22,763 nucleotides of DNA from an uncultured Kangiella sp. GTDB taxonomy: Bacteria > Pseudomonadota > Gammaproteobacteria > Enterobacterales > DSM-103792. The position numbers were made by a program, and so were the translations under genes. Below, one piece after another: positions 1 to 8,173 of the stretch. Position 1 is the first letter of the stretch; each line of letters starts with the position of its first letter. The stretch covers positions 1 to 22,763 of the forward strand of contig CAMLNB010000025.1 in assembly GCA_946481205.1 (NCBI GenBank). Reading direction: 5' to 3'. The notes beneath the pieces are model-generated. The model was not told the DNA's origin, ran no database searches, and worked only from the letters and a program-made list of their open reading frames with translations.

Positions 1-1545
1 TACGTCGGCCAATGCAGCTGCCGACATCGGCCGGCCGAAATGCCAGCCCTGCATATAGTGCACACCGCGCTCGCGCAAGAATGCTGCTTGTGCCGCGGTT
101 TCCACCCCTTCGGCAATCATCTCAAGGTTTAATGACTTGGCCATTGCAATGATGTGCAACACAACCTGGCTGGTCGGCGCATCGGTGCCAACGGTATCAA
201 TAAACGATTTGTCGATTTTCAGATAGTCCAGCGCGAAATTTTCCAGATGCGACAGGCTGGAATAGCCGGTACCAAAATCATCAATCGCTACGCCAACGGC
301 GAGTTCACGAATGCGGTTGATCTGCTCGCGCGCCCGATCGGCATGCAGAAAGCCGCGCTCGGTCAACTCGACCACCACCGTCCGCGGCGCGGCAGATAAG
401 CTCTGGTTCAATTGCTTGAGCCGAGCCACTGTCTCGTGCAGCTCCATATCGGCCGCAGCAATATTGATGGAAATGTGAAAATCCGGCTGTAAAGCCAGAA
501 GTGCCGGCACGTCATTGGCCACTTGCTGGAACACATAGCCGGTGATGCGGGTGATAAAACCATCGGCCTCGGCTGCCGGGATGAACAAATCCGGCCGCAC
601 CAACTCCCCGTCACGACGACGCCAACGGATCAGCGCCTCCGCACCGACGATGCGCTGGCTTACAGACTCGACAATCGGCTGGTACAACAAAAAGAACTCG
701 TTGCGCTTCAGCGCGCTGCGCAGCTGACTGCGTAGCGATTGCTGCATCCGGAGAAAACGCAGCACCAGCATGGCGATCAACACACCAACAGCGACACCAA
801 TCGGCACCAGCTTCCAGGCCAGCGCTTGCTGGCTGTGCCTCAGCTCGGCGGTCGGCAACGCGGCATAGACAATGAAATCGCCAACATTCGAGCGCTTGAG
901 TCCGACGATATGACCGGCATCGGTAAACGCCACTTCATCGTGCTGATGCAATCGGGCAATCCATTCCGGCCGGAACTCACCGCGACCGACAACCCGGACA
1001 TTTTCTCGGCCACCGACCAAGCCCAGCGATACCGTTGGCTGATCGATAAAGACATCGATCGCCAATTCACGGTGAACAATGGCAGCAAAACCATGATGCT
1101 CGGACAAAAAGAAATGTCGCCCCGACCCCGGTGGTAATTCCACTGCCAGCCGCACCGCGTAACCCAATGCACTGACGTAATCGGGCGCGCCGATGGGATA
1201 CGCACTGCCGTGGGCGCCAAGCGACGAACAAATCAGATGGTTGTTGTCGACATAACCGACCGCCTGCAAATACGACGAGCCCATGTCGATTGCCTGCATC
1301 GTTGCCAATCCTGCCGGGCCGCAGGGCTCGTGCGCTACGTTGGCCTCTAGCTGTTGCTGCGCGGACTGGATCTGGCGGCTGGTTTCATTACTGCGCCGCA
1401 GCACTTCCCCGGCCAATGCCAGCACACGCTGCTCGGCATCGCTAACGCTTTGCTTGTATGCCAAAAACAGCGTCACCGCCACTGGTGCGCTGACCGCTGC
1501 CACGGCCACGGTTACCGCCAACAGAAAAGGCGCGTATTTGCTCAC
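1..1545 (-). CDS. CSS-motif EAL-domain cyclic-di-GMP phosphodiesterase (C-terminus cut by window edge)
   Basis: Predicted inner-membrane enzyme that hydrolyses cyclic-di-GMP to pGpG. Reading the minus strand from a GTG at 1545 gives 515 uninterrupted codons. An N-terminal membrane helix (about residues 4-24) is followed by a periplasmic CSS-type sensor domain with C75 (EPCGP) and C106 (ICSSLG). A second membrane helix lies near residues 245-263. A cytoplasmic EAL domain follows with AEALIRW (E303), DDFGTG (D422-D423), IDKSFI (D445) and EGVE (E479), ending in QGWHFGRP close to the edge. All core EAL catalytic motifs are present and no GGDEF domain is fused, so it should be an active phosphodiesterase. 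In E. coli PdeC, two CSS-domain cysteines at nearly the same positions form a redox-sensitive disulfide, and the same control is inferred here. A TGA lies two codons upstream of the GTG, which makes this the first usable start. Confidence 0.92.
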   Translation of the reverse strand, partial: MSKYAPFLLAVTVAVAAVSAPVAVTLFLAYKQSVSDAEQRVLALAGEVLRRSNETSRQIQSAQQQLEANVAHEPCGPAGLATMQAIDMGSSYLQAVGYVDNNHLICSSLGAHGSAYPIGAPDYVSALGYAVRLAVELPPGSGRHFFLSEHHGFAAIVHRELAIDVFIDQPTVSLGLVGGRENVRVVGRGEFRPEWIARLHQHDEVAFTDAGHIVGLKRSNVGDFIVYAALPTAELRHSQQALAWKLVPIGVAVGVLIAMLVLRFLRMQQSLRSQLRSALKRNEFFLLYQPIVESVSQRIVGAEALIRWRRRDGELVRPDLFIPAAEADGFITRITGYVFQQVANDVPALLALQPDFHISINIAAADMELHETVARLKQLNQSLSAAPRTVVVELTERGFLHADRAREQINRIRELAVGVAIDDFGTGYSSLSHLENFALDYLKIDKSFIDTVGTDAPTSQVVLHIIAMAKSLNLEMIAEGVETAAQAAFLRERGVHYMQGWHFGRPMSAAALADV

Positions 1546-1610
1546 CCGTCATGCAACTCTGGTTCGAACCGATGCAGCCAGTGTAGCTGCTTGGCCGGAT
1601 GCGGCACGGC

Positions 1611-2624
1611 TCAGGGGGCAAAACGCCGCACCACCGCGATGACACGATCGATATCGGCATCGCTGACATCCAGGTGCGTCACCAGCCGCAACCGATACAG
1701 ACCGGTCGTCAGGATGTCGTGCTGTTTCAGGTGTGCGACAAAGGCGGCGGCGTGGGCCGGTGTCACGCTCAGGAACAACATATTGGTGTGCGCCGATTCG
1801 ACGCTGACATGCGCCAATCCAGCCAGTCCCGCCGCAAGCCGTTTGGCTCGGTCATGATCTTCCGCCAAACGCGCCACGTGATGCTCAAGCGCGTACAGAC
1901 CGGCCGCCGCCAGCACCCCGGCCTGACGCATGCCGCCACCCAGCATTTTGCGCCAGCGTTTGCCGGCTTGAATGAAATCCTTGTTACCCAGCAAGACCGA
2001 ACCCACTGGCGCGCCCAAACCTTTCGACAAACAAATCGATACGCTGTCAAACGGCTTGGTCAACTCGCGTTCGGCTTTGCCGCTGGCCACTACTGCGTTG
2101 AAAAAGCGCGCACCATCGAGATGGCAACTGAGGCCACGTTTGCGCACCAATGCGCTTGCTTGTTCGATGTAGTCCTGCGCGATCACGCGGCCATGCCAGG
2201 TGTTTTCCAGCGCCAGCAAGCGGCTGCGGGCAAAATGCGGATCGTCCGGCTTGATTGCCGCTTCGATTTTGTTCAGCGGCAGCGAGCCATCCGGCGCATG
2301 TTCGATCGGTTGTGGCTGAATGCTGCCAAGCACCGCCGCACCGCCACCTTCGTATTTGTAGGTGTGAGCGTCCTGACCGACCAGGTATTCGTCACCACGT
2401 TGGCAATGGCACAGCAACGCGATCAGATTGGATTGGGTGCCACTGGGTACAAACAGACCGGCTTCGAAACCCAGCCGTTCGGCCAAGCTGGCTTGCAGGC
2501 GATTGACGGTTGGATCATCACCAAACACGTCATCGCCAACCTCGGCAGCGGCCATGGCGGCACGCATCGCGGCTGTGGGGCGGGTGACGGTATCGCTGCG
2601 CAAATCAATCAAGTGTGTGGTCAT
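1611..2624 (-). CDS. ltaE: low-specificity L-threonine aldolase
   Basis: PLP-dependent cytosolic enzyme that cleaves L-threonine or L-allo-threonine to glycine and acetaldehyde. The 337-residue length is normal for the family. The N-terminal [13 protein letters not shown] signature, SGTQSN (61-66, phosphate-binding region), H87 in DAHTYKYE (stacks on the PLP ring in homologues), HLDGAR (168-173, with the PLP-nitrogen aspartate D170) and the Schiff-base lysine K201 in [13 protein letters not shown] are all present. Start ATG at 2624 opens [11 protein letters not shown], the usual N-terminus. No strong ribosome-binding site is visible. It lies 65 bp upstream of the EAL gene on the same strand and is divergent from the ABC exporter. 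Confidence 0.95.
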   Translation of the reverse strand: MTTHLIDLRSDTVTRPTAAMRAAMAAAEVGDDVFGDDPTVNRLQASLAERLGFEAGLFVPSGTQSNLIALLCHCQRGDEYLVGQDAHTYKYEGGGAAVLGSIQPQPIEHAPDGSLPLNKIEAAIKPDDPHFARSRLLALENTWHGRVIAQDYIEQASALVRKRGLSCHLDGARFFNAVVASGKAERELTKPFDSVSICLSKGLGAPVGSVLLGNKDFIQAGKRWRKMLGGGMRQAGVLAAAGLYALEHHVARLAEDHDRAKRLAAGLAGLAHVSVESAHTNMLFLSVTPAHAAAFVAHLKQHDILTTGLYRLRLVTHLDVSDADIDRVIAVVRRFAP

Positions 2625-2896
2625 GGTCGAAACCCGAAAACGGTAGCTCAGGGGATGGCACTGGCGTCAGAGCGTAACATCGGCATCGGTACCGACCAAG
2701 CTGCGCGATGGCACCATGACTCGCTACCGTAGCGCGATGGGAATACCCGTACGGTCACCGGGCTTATCCCATGGCCACCACGGCAACGCATGCGCTGATT
2801 GCTGACAGCAGGCTGGCAGTCAGTACCCAGCAAAGAGGGAGCCGAAGCCGTATCATCTGCACATCCGCTCCCGTTCACGGCCATTGGCCGCTCCCC

Positions 2897-4801
2897 ATGT
2901 CCGAGACTTCCACCGCATCCACCAGCACCGCAGCGTCCGCCACGACGCCTGCGACCGCCGCCACGCCAGCAACGACCGGCATGACCTTGGTCAAACCCGA
3001 GCAACACGGCGATACCAGCCGTGCCGTGCTGCGCACACTGCTGCCATTTCTGAAACCCTATCGCTGGCGCATTGCGCTGGCATTGAGCTGCCTGTTGGCG
3101 TCCAAGCTCGCCAACCTCGGCGTGCCGATGCTGATGAAGGAACTGGTTGATGATCTGAACGTGGCGCCAAGTCTGTTGGTGCTGCCGGTAGCCTTGCTGA
3201 TTGCTTACGGCGCTTCGCGCATCTCGGTCAGCTTTTTCAACGAAATGCGCCAGATCGTTTTTGCCCGGGTCATGGCACGCAGTGCCCGCACGGTCACGTT
3301 GCTGGTGTTCCGACACTTGCACGCGCTGAGTTTGCGCTTCCACTTGGCAAGGCGCACCGGCGGAGTTTCGCGCGATGTCGAGCGCGGTGGCACCGCCATT
3401 TCCGATCTGCTGGATTGGACGCTGTACACGATCATTCCGACCATTCTGGAAGTGACCTTGGTCACCATTGTGCTGGTCTGGGCCTACGATGTCGGCTTTG
3501 CCGTGATCACATTCGCGACGCTGATTCTGTACGTGATCTGGACGTTCAAAGTCACCAGCTGGCGCAATCAGTTCTACAAGCAGTCGGTCGAAGCCAATAC
3601 CGCCGCCAGTGCCAAAGCCGTCGACTCGCTGCTCAATTACGAAACCGTCAAATACTTCAACAACGAAGAGCACGAAGCCTCGCGCTACGACGAAACGCTA
3701 ATCAAGCAGGAAGACGCCAACGTCAAATCGCTGAAGACCTTGGCGGTATTGAACGTCGGCCAGGTTGCCATCATCAGCTTGGGCGTCACCGCGATGATGT
3801 GGCGTGCCGCCGACGGCGTGGTCAGTGGCGCGATGACCATCGGCGATCTGGTGTTGGTCAATGCCTACCTGCTGCAATTGGCCAGCCCGCTGAATTTCCT
3901 CGGTATGATGTACCGTGAAGTCAAACAAGCGCTGACCAATATCGAGAAACTGTTCGGCCTGCTCGATGAGAAGAAAGAAGTCGACGACAAGCCAGACGCG
4001 AAGACGTTGAAAACCCAGAACGCCGAAATCGTGTTTGATAACGTCCGGTTCGGTTACGACGAACGTCGGGAAATTCTCCACGGCGTATCGTTCCGGGTCG
4101 GCCCCGGCGAAACCGTGGCGGTGGTCGGCCATTCCGGTTCCGGCAAATCGACCCTGGCCCGCTTGCTGTATCGCTTTTACGATGTCGGCGCTGGCAGCAT
4201 CCGTATCGACGGTCACGACCTGCGCGATGTGAGCCAGGACTCGTTGCGCAGCGCCATTGCCATCGTGCCGCAGGATACCGTGCTGTTTAATGACAATATT
4301 CTCTACAACATTCGCTATGGCCGGCCCAGCGCCAGCGATGAAGAAGTGTTTGCGGCAGCACGCGCCGCCCATATTCACGATTTCATTGTCAGCCTGCCGG
4401 ATGGTTACCAAACCGAAGTCGGCGAGCGCGGCCTGAAACTCTCCGGTGGCGAGAAGCAGCGGGTCGCAATTGCCCGCGCCTTGCTGAAGAACCCGGCCAT
4501 CCTGATTTTTGATGAAGCGACGTCGGCGCTGGATTCGCGCTCGGAAAAAGCGATACAGGAAGAGCTGGATCGGATCGCTGTCGGCCGCACGACGCTGGTC
4601 ATCGCCCACCGGCTGTCCACCATCATGAACGCCGACGAGATCCTGGTGCTCGATCACGGCCAGATCATCGAGCGCGGCAAGCACAGCGCCTTGCTGGCCG
4701 CCAATGGTCATTACGCCGCGATGTGGCGTTTGCAACTGCAGGCTGCGGAAGTGGGTGATGTGGCGACGGTCGATGCGCTGGCATCGCCGGTGCAACGATA
4801 A
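2897..4801 (+). CDS. ATM1/HMT1-type ABC exporter (fused permease and ATPase)
   Basis: Half-size inner-membrane ABC exporter of 634 residues from the ATG at 2897. The transmembrane domain (about residues 50-350) contains NYETVKYFNNEE (247-258), typical of the Atm1 subfamily, which exports glutathione- or persulfide-linked compounds, metals, or products related to Fe-S cluster assembly. The ATPase domain has Walker A GHSGSGKST (411-419), signature LSGGEKQ (515-521), Walker B ILIFDEAT with D539-E540, and H571 of the H-loop. It would act as a homodimer. The open frame extends upstream to 2771, but that part has no family resemblance. Residues 1-28 are a low-complexity Ser/Thr/Ala run, so a start at the next ATG (2981) is also possible; neither has a good ribosome-binding site. 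The true substrate cannot be read from sequence. Confidence 0.93.
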   Translation: MSETSTASTSTAASATTPATAATPATTGMTLVKPEQHGDTSRAVLRTLLPFLKPYRWRIALALSCLLASKLANLGVPMLMKELVDDLNVAPSLLVLPVALLIAYGASRISVSFFNEMRQIVFARVMARSARTVTLLVFRHLHALSLRFHLARRTGGVSRDVERGGTAISDLLDWTLYTIIPTILEVTLVTIVLVWAYDVGFAVITFATLILYVIWTFKVTSWRNQFYKQSVEANTAASAKAVDSLLNYETVKYFNNEEHEASRYDETLIKQEDANVKSLKTLAVLNVGQVAIISLGVTAMMWRAADGVVSGAMTIGDLVLVNAYLLQLASPLNFLGMMYREVKQALTNIEKLFGLLDEKKEVDDKPDAKTLKTQNAEIVFDNVRFGYDERREILHGVSFRVGPGETVAVVGHSGSGKSTLARLLYRFYDVGAGSIRIDGHDLRDVSQDSLRSAIAIVPQDTVLFNDNILYNIRYGRPSASDEEVFAAARAAHIHDFIVSLPDGYQTEVGERGLKLSGGEKQRVAIARALLKNPAILIFDEATSALDSRSEKAIQEELDRIAVGRTTLVIAHRLSTIMNADEILVLDHGQIIERGKHSALLAANGHYAAMWRLQLQAAEVGDVATVDALASPVQR

Positions 4802-4830
4802 AAAAAGGCCGCTTTGACGCGGCCTTTTTC
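4801..4830. terminator. bidirectional rho-independent terminator
   Basis: Stem GGCCGC (4807-4812) pairs with GCGGCC (4819-4824) around a 6-nt loop. It is flanked by an A run (4801-4806) and a T run (4825-4829), so it works on both strands. It ends the ABC exporter mRNA, overlapping its stop codon, and the converging rubrerythrin/DUF3501 operon. Confidence 0.93.
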
Positions 4831-4866
4831 TTCCCTCGATAACAATGAGGGTAAGAACGCGACAGC

Positions 4867-5451
4867 TCAGCCAAAATCCTTCTTCAGCGCCGCCAGCGTG
4901 TTGGCCGGAATCATCATTGCCATTGTGTAATGCGGATGGTCGCAACCGAACATGGCCGACGCGCCATCACGTAACGCGGTGATGTGATCGCGGGAAAACT
5001 CGAAGCGCAGGAAGTGCACGGACGAGGTTTTCTCGGCCGTTTCACGATCCAGATCTTCATCGGCAATGGCATAGACCGGGCCGAAGCCCTGCACTTGCAC
5101 ATAGACCCGATCCTCGACGCCAATCAGCCGAGCCAGTTCGCGCTTGCGCTGCTCAACATCCGGGTACTCGATCAGCATGGTTGCTTTCCAGTTGCCACCA
5201 TTCGGCACCAACGGGTTGTAGGCATCCAGCTCACCTTGTATGCCAGCCTCGTCAAAGGTTTTCTCGACTCGCAGCATCTCCTGAATCTGGTAGCGAATGG
5301 TTTTCTCGTCTTCAAACTGGATAGTCAGATGCTCCCCCAGATGCACCGTGCGCAAGCGCCGATGCGGAATCACTTCGGCGCGAAATTGCGGGCGGATCTT
5401 GGTATAGGCTTCCAGCGTCAACAGACTGTCGCGGCGGATCATGATGTTCAC
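4867..5451 (-). CDS. DUF3501 family protein
   Basis: Protein of 194 residues recognised as a DUF3501 member. The biochemical function is unknown. It has no signal peptide, membrane segment or classical metal-binding cluster; charged and aromatic conserved stretches include HLGEHLTIQFEDEKTIRYQI (39-58) and VHFLRFEF. Only 12 bp separate it from the upstream Fe-S oxidoreductase, so the two are almost certainly co-transcribed. DUF3501 genes are repeatedly found beside a rubrerythrin and a CCG-type Fe-S oxidoreductase, as here, which suggests a joint role in peroxide or redox defence. That role is inferred from context, not shown by the sequence. Confidence 0.88.
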   Translation of the reverse strand: MNIMIRRDSLLTLEAYTKIRPQFRAEVIPHRRLRTVHLGEHLTIQFEDEKTIRYQIQEMLRVEKTFDEAGIQGELDAYNPLVPNGGNWKATMLIEYPDVEQRKRELARLIGVEDRVYVQVQGFGPVYAIADEDLDRETAEKTSSVHFLRFEFSRDHITALRDGASAMFGCDHPHYTMAMMIPANTLAALKKDFG

Positions 5452-5463
5452 CTCGGTTCTGAG

Positions 5464-6804
5464 TTACAGCCCATAAGCAACAGCCAGCAAACTGATTGGA
5501 TGCTGTAGCGTCGGTTTTGGCAGTTGTTGTTCATCCATCCCTTGTTGCAAATGATGACCGGCCAGCGGGCAATCGGAGGTCATGTACTGTACGTCCGGCT
5601 TGGCCATCGCTTTGACCACCGGTTTGCCAATTTTCATCGCGGTCTCATGGTGTTCTTTTTTAACGCCATAAGTGCCGGCATGACCGGAACAGCGCTCGAT
5701 GACCTGCATCGTGGTACCGGGTACCAGCTTGAACAGCTCCTCGGTTTTGCGGCCCATGTTCTGCACCCGGCCGTGACACGGAACGTGATAGGCGACGGTG
5801 CCGAGCGCAGTCTTGAAATCGGTTTTCAACAGCTGATCTTTATGCCGCGCCACCAAGTACTCGAACGGATCCCACATCGACTCCTGCACCAACTTGACGT
5901 CGGCATCGTCCGGGAACAGCAGCGGGATCTCCTGCTTGAACATCAGCGTGCACGACGGCACCGGCGACATCAGCGCATAACCTTGCCGCGCCAGCGTCGC
6001 CAGCAGCGGAATATTGGCCTCCTTGGCTTTTTTCACCGCCTCCAAATCGCCCAGCTCCAGCTTTGGCATGCCACAGCAGCGGGCACCGTTGACCAGCTGA
6101 TACGGCACGCCGTTGTGCTGCAACACCTTGATCAGATCCTGACCGATCTGCGGCTCGTTATGGTTGACATAGCAGGTGGCGAAAATCGCCACCTTGCCCG
6201 GCGTCCGCTCGCCGTCCTTGGCGAGGAGCGAGTTATCGCTCGCAGGTGCGCTCTGGGTTAACGTCTTGCTGGCGAATGTCGGCAACCAGGCTTTGTGATG
6301 GACGCCAAGCTGGCTTTCCATCAGCTTGCGGACCGGCTTCAGATTGGTAAAGGCATTGGCGGCCTGCACGACGATCGGCACACCGGCCACCGCGCCTTGC
6401 AGATCGGTATTGGCCAGCAACTGCTCGCTTTTTCTCACATCGCCGTTTTTGAACTTGATCGCCTTGGCGCGCAGCATCAGGTGTGGGAAATCCAGATTCC
6501 ACGGATGCGGCGGCACGTACGGGCATTTGGTCATGTAGCAGAGGTCGCAGAGATAGCATTGATCGACGACCTTGAGATAATCCTTCTTGTCGACACCGTC
6601 GACTTCCATCGTGCTGCTGTTGTCGACCAGATCGAACAAGGTCGGAAAGCTGTTGCACAGCGACACGCAGCGCCGGCAGCCGTGACAGATATCAAAAACC
6701 CGTTCCAGCTCCTTGTCGCAATCGGCCGCGTCATAGTATTTCGGGTCTTGCCAATCAATGGCATGACGAGTCGGCGCTTCCAGACTGCCTTCGCGAGTCG
6801 ACAT
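5464..6804 (-). CDS. CCG-domain Fe-S oxidoreductase (GlpC/HdrB-like)
   Basis: Cytosolic or peripheral iron-sulfur protein of 446 residues. The N-terminus carries two [4Fe-4S] motifs: C40-x2-C43-x2-C46-x3-C50 and C83-x2-C86-x2-C89-x4-C94. Two cysteine-rich CCG domains follow. The first has C211, C243-C244-G245 and C285; the second has C343, C372 and C412. In the second, the usual CCG reads CSG (372-374), a common degenerate form that leaves one fewer ligand. The family includes the GlpC subunit of anaerobic glycerol-3-phosphate dehydrogenase and heterodisulfide reductase B subunits, but no flavin subunit is encoded nearby, so the electron donor and acceptor are unknown. The ATG at 6804 has a clear AAGGAG site 6 nt upstream. 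It is the second gene of the rubrerythrin-DUF3501 module. Confidence 0.92.
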   Translation of the reverse strand: MSTREGSLEAPTRHAIDWQDPKYYDAADCDKELERVFDICHGCRRCVSLCNSFPTLFDLVDNSSTMEVDGVDKKDYLKVVDQCYLCDLCYMTKCPYVPPHPWNLDFPHLMLRAKAIKFKNGDVRKSEQLLANTDLQGAVAGVPIVVQAANAFTNLKPVRKLMESQLGVHHKAWLPTFASKTLTQSAPASDNSLLAKDGERTPGKVAIFATCYVNHNEPQIGQDLIKVLQHNGVPYQLVNGARCCGMPKLELGDLEAVKKAKEANIPLLATLARQGYALMSPVPSCTLMFKQEIPLLFPDDADVKLVQESMWDPFEYLVARHKDQLLKTDFKTALGTVAYHVPCHGRVQNMGRKTEELFKLVPGTTMQVIERCSGHAGTYGVKKEHHETAMKIGKPVVKAMAKPDVQYMTSDCPLAGHHLQQGMDEQQLPKPTLQHPISLLAVAYGL

Positions 6805-6900
6805 GCGCGCTCCTTTTTTTTCAGGACATCTGTTTCAGGGCATCTTGCTGTCGCAGCGGCTTCCGCAAGCATTCGTTCGGGTGGCCAACACGAATGCGCG

Positions 6901-6955
6901 GCAGCACCGGCCACCACGCCTCGATCACGCTGCGTGGTGGTGGCGTGCCTGCTGC
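6901..6955 (-). other. intergenic hairpin between rubrerythrin and the Fe-S oxidoreductase gene
   Basis: A 9-bp perfect stem, CCACCACGC (6911-6919) with GCGTGGTGG (6932-6940), is extended by an outer 6-bp stem, GCAGCA (6901-6906) with TGCTGC (6950-6955). It starts 3 nt after the rubrerythrin stop on the minus strand and has no U-run behind it. It is therefore more likely a partial terminator, processing site or 3' stabiliser that sets the ratio of rubrerythrin to downstream mRNA than a full terminator. Confidence 0.6.
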
Positions 6956-6957
6956 TG

Positions 6958-7380
6958 TCAGTCGGTCAGGGCGTCCAGCGCTTTCTGGAACCGGTTGGCG
7001 TGCGAACGCTCGGCTTTGGCCAGGGTTTCAAACCAGTCGGCAACTTCTTCAAAGCCTTCGCTGCGCGCGGTTTTGGCCATGCCCGGGTACATGTCGGTGT
7101 ACTCGTGGGTTTCGCCAGCGACAGCCGCTTTCAGGTTCAGCCGCGACGCGCCAATCGGCAAACCGGTGGCCGGATCGCCGACGGCTTCAAGAAACTCAAG
7201 ATGACCATGGGCGTGACCGGTTTCGCCTTCGGCGGTTGAGCGGAACAACGCGGCAACGTCGTTCTGACCTTCGATATCGGCTTTGTTGGCGAAGTAGAGA
7301 TAACGGCGATTGGCCTGCGATTCGCCAGCGAACGCGGCTTTCAGGTTCTCTTCCGTTTTGCTGCCTTTGAGTTGGGCCAT
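6958..7380 (-). CDS. rubrerythrin family protein lacking a rubredoxin domain
   Basis: Di-iron four-helix-bundle protein of 140 residues that would reduce hydrogen peroxide in the cytosol. Candidate iron ligands are E20 ([10 protein letters not shown]), E53 with H56 (EGETGH), E90/E93 (AGETHEY) and E124 with H127 (AERSH), matching the two pairs of ExxH-type motifs of the family. The C-terminal rubredoxin CxxC pairs of classical rubrerythrin are absent, so electrons must come from another protein; the Fe-S oxidoreductase encoded next is an obvious candidate (inference). The open frame reaches 7464, but the ATG at 7380 has a near-perfect AGGAGG 5 nt upstream and begins the family-like [17 protein letters not shown], so it is the start. 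Confidence 0.95.
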   Translation of the reverse strand: MAQLKGSKTEENLKAAFAGESQANRRYLYFANKADIEGQNDVAALFRSTAEGETGHAHGHLEFLEAVGDPATGLPIGASRLNLKAAVAGETHEYTDMYPGMAKTARSEGFEEVADWFETLAKAERSHANRFQKALDALTD

Positions 7381-7804
7381 GTGGGCCTCCTGCTGCGGTT
7401 GGTGATGACCATTCCACTCGCCACCAACGATGGTGAGTGAACCGTACCCCTGCCGTCGTTCCACTCGGGCGAGCGAAACGCGGCAACAACCTGTTTGTCA
7501 GCAGCGTCGACTGCGTGGTCCGTTCAGGCCTCGTCGACTACCTGAACCGGACACCGGCGCCGGGACAACCGACCCGACTGGTGACTGCTGCGCCGCTTGC
7601 TCGCAACAGGCCCGGCCGGCTGTCGGCAGAACCGAATCGTCCTGATCGTTTGCTATCGATCCGGGCGACTTATGCATGGAATGCACTTGCCGATTGAATA
7701 CCCCCTGCGTCGTCAAGGCCAATAGGCTGCAGCTGTGATTGCGATAGAGACGGCCTATCGCGACGCCAGCACAGCCGCCCATTCAGCATAGGCTACAAAA
7801 CGCC
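7381..7804. other. intergenic region without a convincing gene
   Basis: Upstream region of rubrerythrin. Short frames here have no family resemblance and poor starts. Visible structure: a 9-bp direct repeat TTCCACTCG (7412-7420 and 7459-7467) close to the rubrerythrin start, and a small palindrome GCGATAG-N7-CTATCGC (7741-7761). No -35/-10 pair could be assigned with confidence. Confidence 0.5.
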
Positions 7805-8071
7805 AGGGGCTGTGAGCGGTTGCCACACCACTGCGACGGAGCCGCCCGTGGCGCAGTGCAAGGAATGAGGAGCGAGGTGTGCTCGTTGCACATGAGCGAC
7901 GAATGACACCGCAATGCGCCGCGGGCGGCCCGTCCGAAAGGGTTGTGCCCAGAAAGGCGCCATGCCGCGTTGCTCGTCGTTCATTTGGAGTGACCAAACC
8001 TCTCTCCTCGCGCCTTGCCTGGCGCCTTTCTTGGCGGCAACGCAGTGGTGTGGCAACCGCTCACAGCCCCT
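7805..8071. mobile_element. candidate MITE / foldback element with 31-bp perfect terminal inverted repeats
   Basis: Positions 7805-7835 and 8041-8071 are exact inverted copies over 31 bp; the left one begins AGGGGCTGTGAGCGG. The arms enclose a 205-bp core with no credible gene, although frames of 80-95 codons are open on both strands and could be annotated as hypothetical proteins. No target-site duplication is visible beside the repeats, so the true ends may differ. Non-coding DNA between long perfect inverted repeats fits a miniature inverted-repeat transposable element moved by a transposase encoded elsewhere. A large structured RNA is the alternative. Confidence 0.6.
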
Positions 8072-8129
8072 CACTTGTCATCGTTTCGTCGCCAGCCTGT
8101 CATGGCCACCGCCTACCCTCGCCGCGGGT

Positions 8130-8145
8130 CCGGTCAGCCGACCGG
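8130..8145 (+). promoter_or_regulatory. short palindrome in the nuclease leader
   Basis: CCGGTC (8130-8135) and GACCGG (8140-8145) flank a 4-nt spacer, 28 bp upstream of the nuclease start. It could be a small RNA hairpin in the 5' leader or an operator; there is no further support. Confidence 0.3.
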
Positions 8146-8173
8146 TTTCATGCTTGCTTGCGAGGGAATCCCT

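Noticed and set aside
1599..2732. 377-codon plus-strand frame opposite ltaE
   Set aside because: Complement of a well-conserved threonine aldolase with all catalytic residues; the frame has no recognisable protein.
3698..4945. 415-codon minus-strand frame opposite the ABC exporter
   Set aside because: Mirror of conserved ATPase codons; crosses the bidirectional terminator and overlaps the end of DUF3501.
7437..7697. 86-codon plus-strand frame upstream of the inverted-repeat element
   Set aside because: Non-ATG start, no ribosome-binding site, no family resemblance and composition like translated non-coding GC-rich DNA.
7755..8074. Minus-strand frames of 80-93 codons inside the inverted-repeat element
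   Set aside because: They begin and end in the two repeat arms, and both strands are equally open; probably repeat-derived spurious proteins.
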